Assembly: GCA_041653495.1 (NCBI GenBank)
Contig: JBAZFF010000013.1
Coordinates: forward strand, 1-12,428
DNA from: JBAZFF01 sp041653495
Lineage (GTDB): Bacteria > Patescibacteriota > Minisyncoccia > Minisyncoccales > RBG-13-42-11
Direction: 5' to 3'
Length of the DNA stretch: 12,428 nt
The notes under the pieces are model-generated. The model searched no databases and was not told the DNA's origin. It saw nothing but the letters and a program-made list of their open reading frames with translations. How positions within the stretch are numbered: position 1 is the stretch's first letter; each line of letters starts with the position of its first letter. Of the stretch, positions 11,346 to 12,428 are shown in pieces. The position numbers and the translations under genes were made by a program.

Positions 11346-12215
11346 ATGCGTCTCATTAAGACAATCTGCTCAAGATGCGGGAAAGAATATCTAAGGCCCG
11401 CAGCTAGAATAAATGAAGCTAAAAAATTTGGTTGGCAGAATTTTTGCTCCACTAACTGTTTGTCTAAGTCAAGAAAAACAGGAAAATACTTGAATTGCAA
11501 GAATTGTAATAAGATGTTTTATCGCCCCTTAGGAGAAATAAAAAAAGTGAATAATTGCTTCTGTTCTTCATCCTGTGCCGCTAAAATAAATAATAAGGAG
11601 AGGACGAAAGATAATCCTGTAATATTATGCGCAAACCCAACCTGTCAAAAACCTTTGCCTTTGGGAAGGAAAAGCATATATTGTTCACTGTCTCACAGAA
11701 TCAATAAACGCAAAATCCCCGCCGATAAATATAAGACACTCCTGATTTCCCGAATTAGAGATTTCTATAAGCTTTATGAGAGAATTCCGCAAAAAAGAGA
11801 AATGCAGGGAATGTATAAAACAGCAAGAATTCTTTTCGGAACCTGGAACAACGCCATTAAGGCCACTGGATTAGAGCCGAACCCCATCATGTTCGCTAAA
11901 AAACATATCGCAAAAGACGGCCATAGATGCGACTCTATGGCGGAAAAAATTATTGACGATTATCTTTATTCAAATAAAATATCTCACAAAAGATCAGTCC
12001 CTTATCCAGAAGATAAGTCTCTGACGGCTGATTTTATGATAAAGAATAAACTGATTGAATTCTTCGGTCTTGCTGGACAACTTGAAAAGTATGACCAATT
12101 GATTAAGAGAAAAAGGATGATATGCAAAAGACACAACATTCCCCTTATCGAAATATATCCAAAAGATGTGCTGCCAATCAATCACCTAACCAAAATACTG
12201 CTTGAAGAAAAATGA
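11346..12215 (+). CDS. Putative homing-type endonuclease: zinc fingers, HNR repeat, PD-(D/E)XK-like region
   Basis: A 289-residue protein. The N-terminal third has three treble-clef-like zinc modules: C8/C11/C34/C38, C51/C54/C73/C77 and C95/C100/C113/H117. Residues about 132-176 resemble the homing-endonuclease-associated repeat (ISRIRDFYKLYERIPQKREM, then ARILFGTWNNAIKATGLEPN). The C-terminal part (about 197-275) fits a restriction-endonuclease-like core: SMAEKIIDDYL, TADF (D229), LIEFFGL (E238), then Y249 and K256 and PLIEIYPKDVL. Together these suggest a sequence-specific DNA nuclease; this is inferred from pattern, not tested. An in-frame ATG inside the tRNA (11292) is rejected because it would translate tRNA sequence. 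The chosen ATG has no Shine-Dalgarno sequence and is 5 nt after the tRNA. A free-standing homing endonuclease is most likely; a repair or restriction nuclease is possible. Confidence 0.75.
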   Translation: MRLIKTICSRCGKEYLRPAARINEAKKFGWQNFCSTNCLSKSRKTGKYLNCKNCNKMFYRPLGEIKKVNNCFCSSSCAAKINNKERTKDNPVILCANPTCQKPLPLGRKSIYCSLSHRINKRKIPADKYKTLLISRIRDFYKLYERIPQKREMQGMYKTARILFGTWNNAIKATGLEPNPIMFAKKHIAKDGHRCDSMAEKIIDDYLYSNKISHKRSVPYPEDKSLTADFMIKNKLIEFFGLAGQLEKYDQLIKRKRMICKRHNIPLIEIYPKDVLPINHLTKILLEEK

Positions 12216-12251
12216 AAGCATAGCCATATCAACACCCCGACTGTATTAAGA

Positions 12252-12283
12252 CAAAGCACCAGTTCAAGCCGGTGTTTTGTTTT
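12252..12283 (+). terminator. Terminator of the rpmB-tRNA-nuclease unit
   Basis: CAAAGCACC (12252-12260), 10-nt loop, GGTGTTTTG (12271-12279), a 9-bp stem with one G-U pair, followed by four more T residues. It lies 36 nt after the nuclease stop codon. Confidence 0.7.
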
Positions 12284-12290
12284 AGATAAA

Positions 12291-12315
12291 GGCCCCTTGC
12301 AAATCACAAGGGGCC
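12291..12315 (-). terminator. Terminator-like hairpin for a leftward gene
   Basis: GGCCCCTTG (12291-12299) and CAAGGGGCC (12307-12315) form a perfect 9-bp stem over a 7-nt loop. On the minus strand it is followed by TTTATCT, a short and imperfect T-tract; on the plus strand it is followed by GAAATGG, so it points leftwards. Confidence 0.6.
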
Positions 12316-12344
12316 GAAATGGATACAAAGTCAATCCTTCTAAT

Positions 12345-12428
12345 CTAATAAAAAGAGTTCTCCGAATAGTTCACAAAAGGATCTGTCCTGAATAACTCAA
12401 GGCTTAATTGATTTCTGAGTATAAGCGA
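12345..12428 (-). CDS. Possible C-terminal end of a minus-strand gene (runs off right edge)
   Basis: On the minus strand the window edge is open for 27 codons to a TAG at 12347-12345; the other two minus frames stop sooner (after 7 and 9 codons). The residues read SLILRNQLSLELFRTDPFVN, then YSENSFY, which do not identify a family. A leftward terminator-like hairpin lies 29 nt beyond the stop, which supports a gene ending here. The evidence is thin because a 27-codon open frame can occur by chance. Confidence 0.35.
   Translation of the reverse strand, partial: SLILRNQLSLELFRTDPFVNYSENSFY

Noticed and set aside
1..12428. CRISPR array or insertion sequence
   Set aside because: No regularly spaced direct repeats, transposase-like protein or terminal inverted repeats were seen.

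Overview
The window looks like a chromosomal segment from a Candidate Phyla Radiation (Patescibacteria) bacterium, most likely Parcubacteria-like. The genes themselves are clearly bacterial: str and S10 operon proteins, sigma70-type promoters and Rho-independent terminators. The lineage call is an inference. It rests on a long insertion in the N-terminal half of ribosomal protein S12, a very short zinc-ribbon L28, a tRNA without an encoded CCA end, almost no Shine-Dalgarno sequences in front of the minus-strand genes, and many small membrane proteins of unknown function. TGA is used as a stop several times, so this is not a code-25 lineage.

Layout. Most genes are on the minus strand. From right to left they are a site-2 protease (9762-10382), then rpsL-rpsG-fusA, tuf with its own consensus promoter, and rpsJ, closed by a strong terminator (5010-5034). 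Normally rpsJ is followed directly by rplC, rplD and rplW. Here the order is interrupted by about 3.6 kb (1403-5040). The interruption carries five tightly packed, AT-rich genes: one AlbA_2/Schlafen-type cytoplasmic protein and four small membrane proteins, with 4- and 17-nt overlaps or 1- to 9-nt gaps. rplC-rplD-rplW then resume behind a separate promoter and a leader that can fold as an antiterminator/terminator pair. rplW runs off the left edge.

The right end is mainly on the plus strand. It holds a signal-less peptidoglycan-binding-domain protein with a strong promoter and ribosome binding site, a structured 3' region and terminator, then rpmB (L28), tRNA-Pro(GGG), and a 289-residue protein. 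That protein has three zinc-finger-like modules, a homing-endonuclease-associated repeat and a PD-(D/E)XK-like nuclease region, and it starts 5 nt after the tRNA. Two terminators in opposite orientations and the probable tail of a minus-strand gene close the window.

The best candidate for an undescribed system is the five-gene AlbA_2 plus membrane-protein cassette lodged inside the ribosomal protein operon. Second is the tRNA-Pro/nuclease pair, where tRNA 3' processing would leave an almost leaderless nuclease mRNA. No CRISPR array, transposase, integrase or origin is visible.
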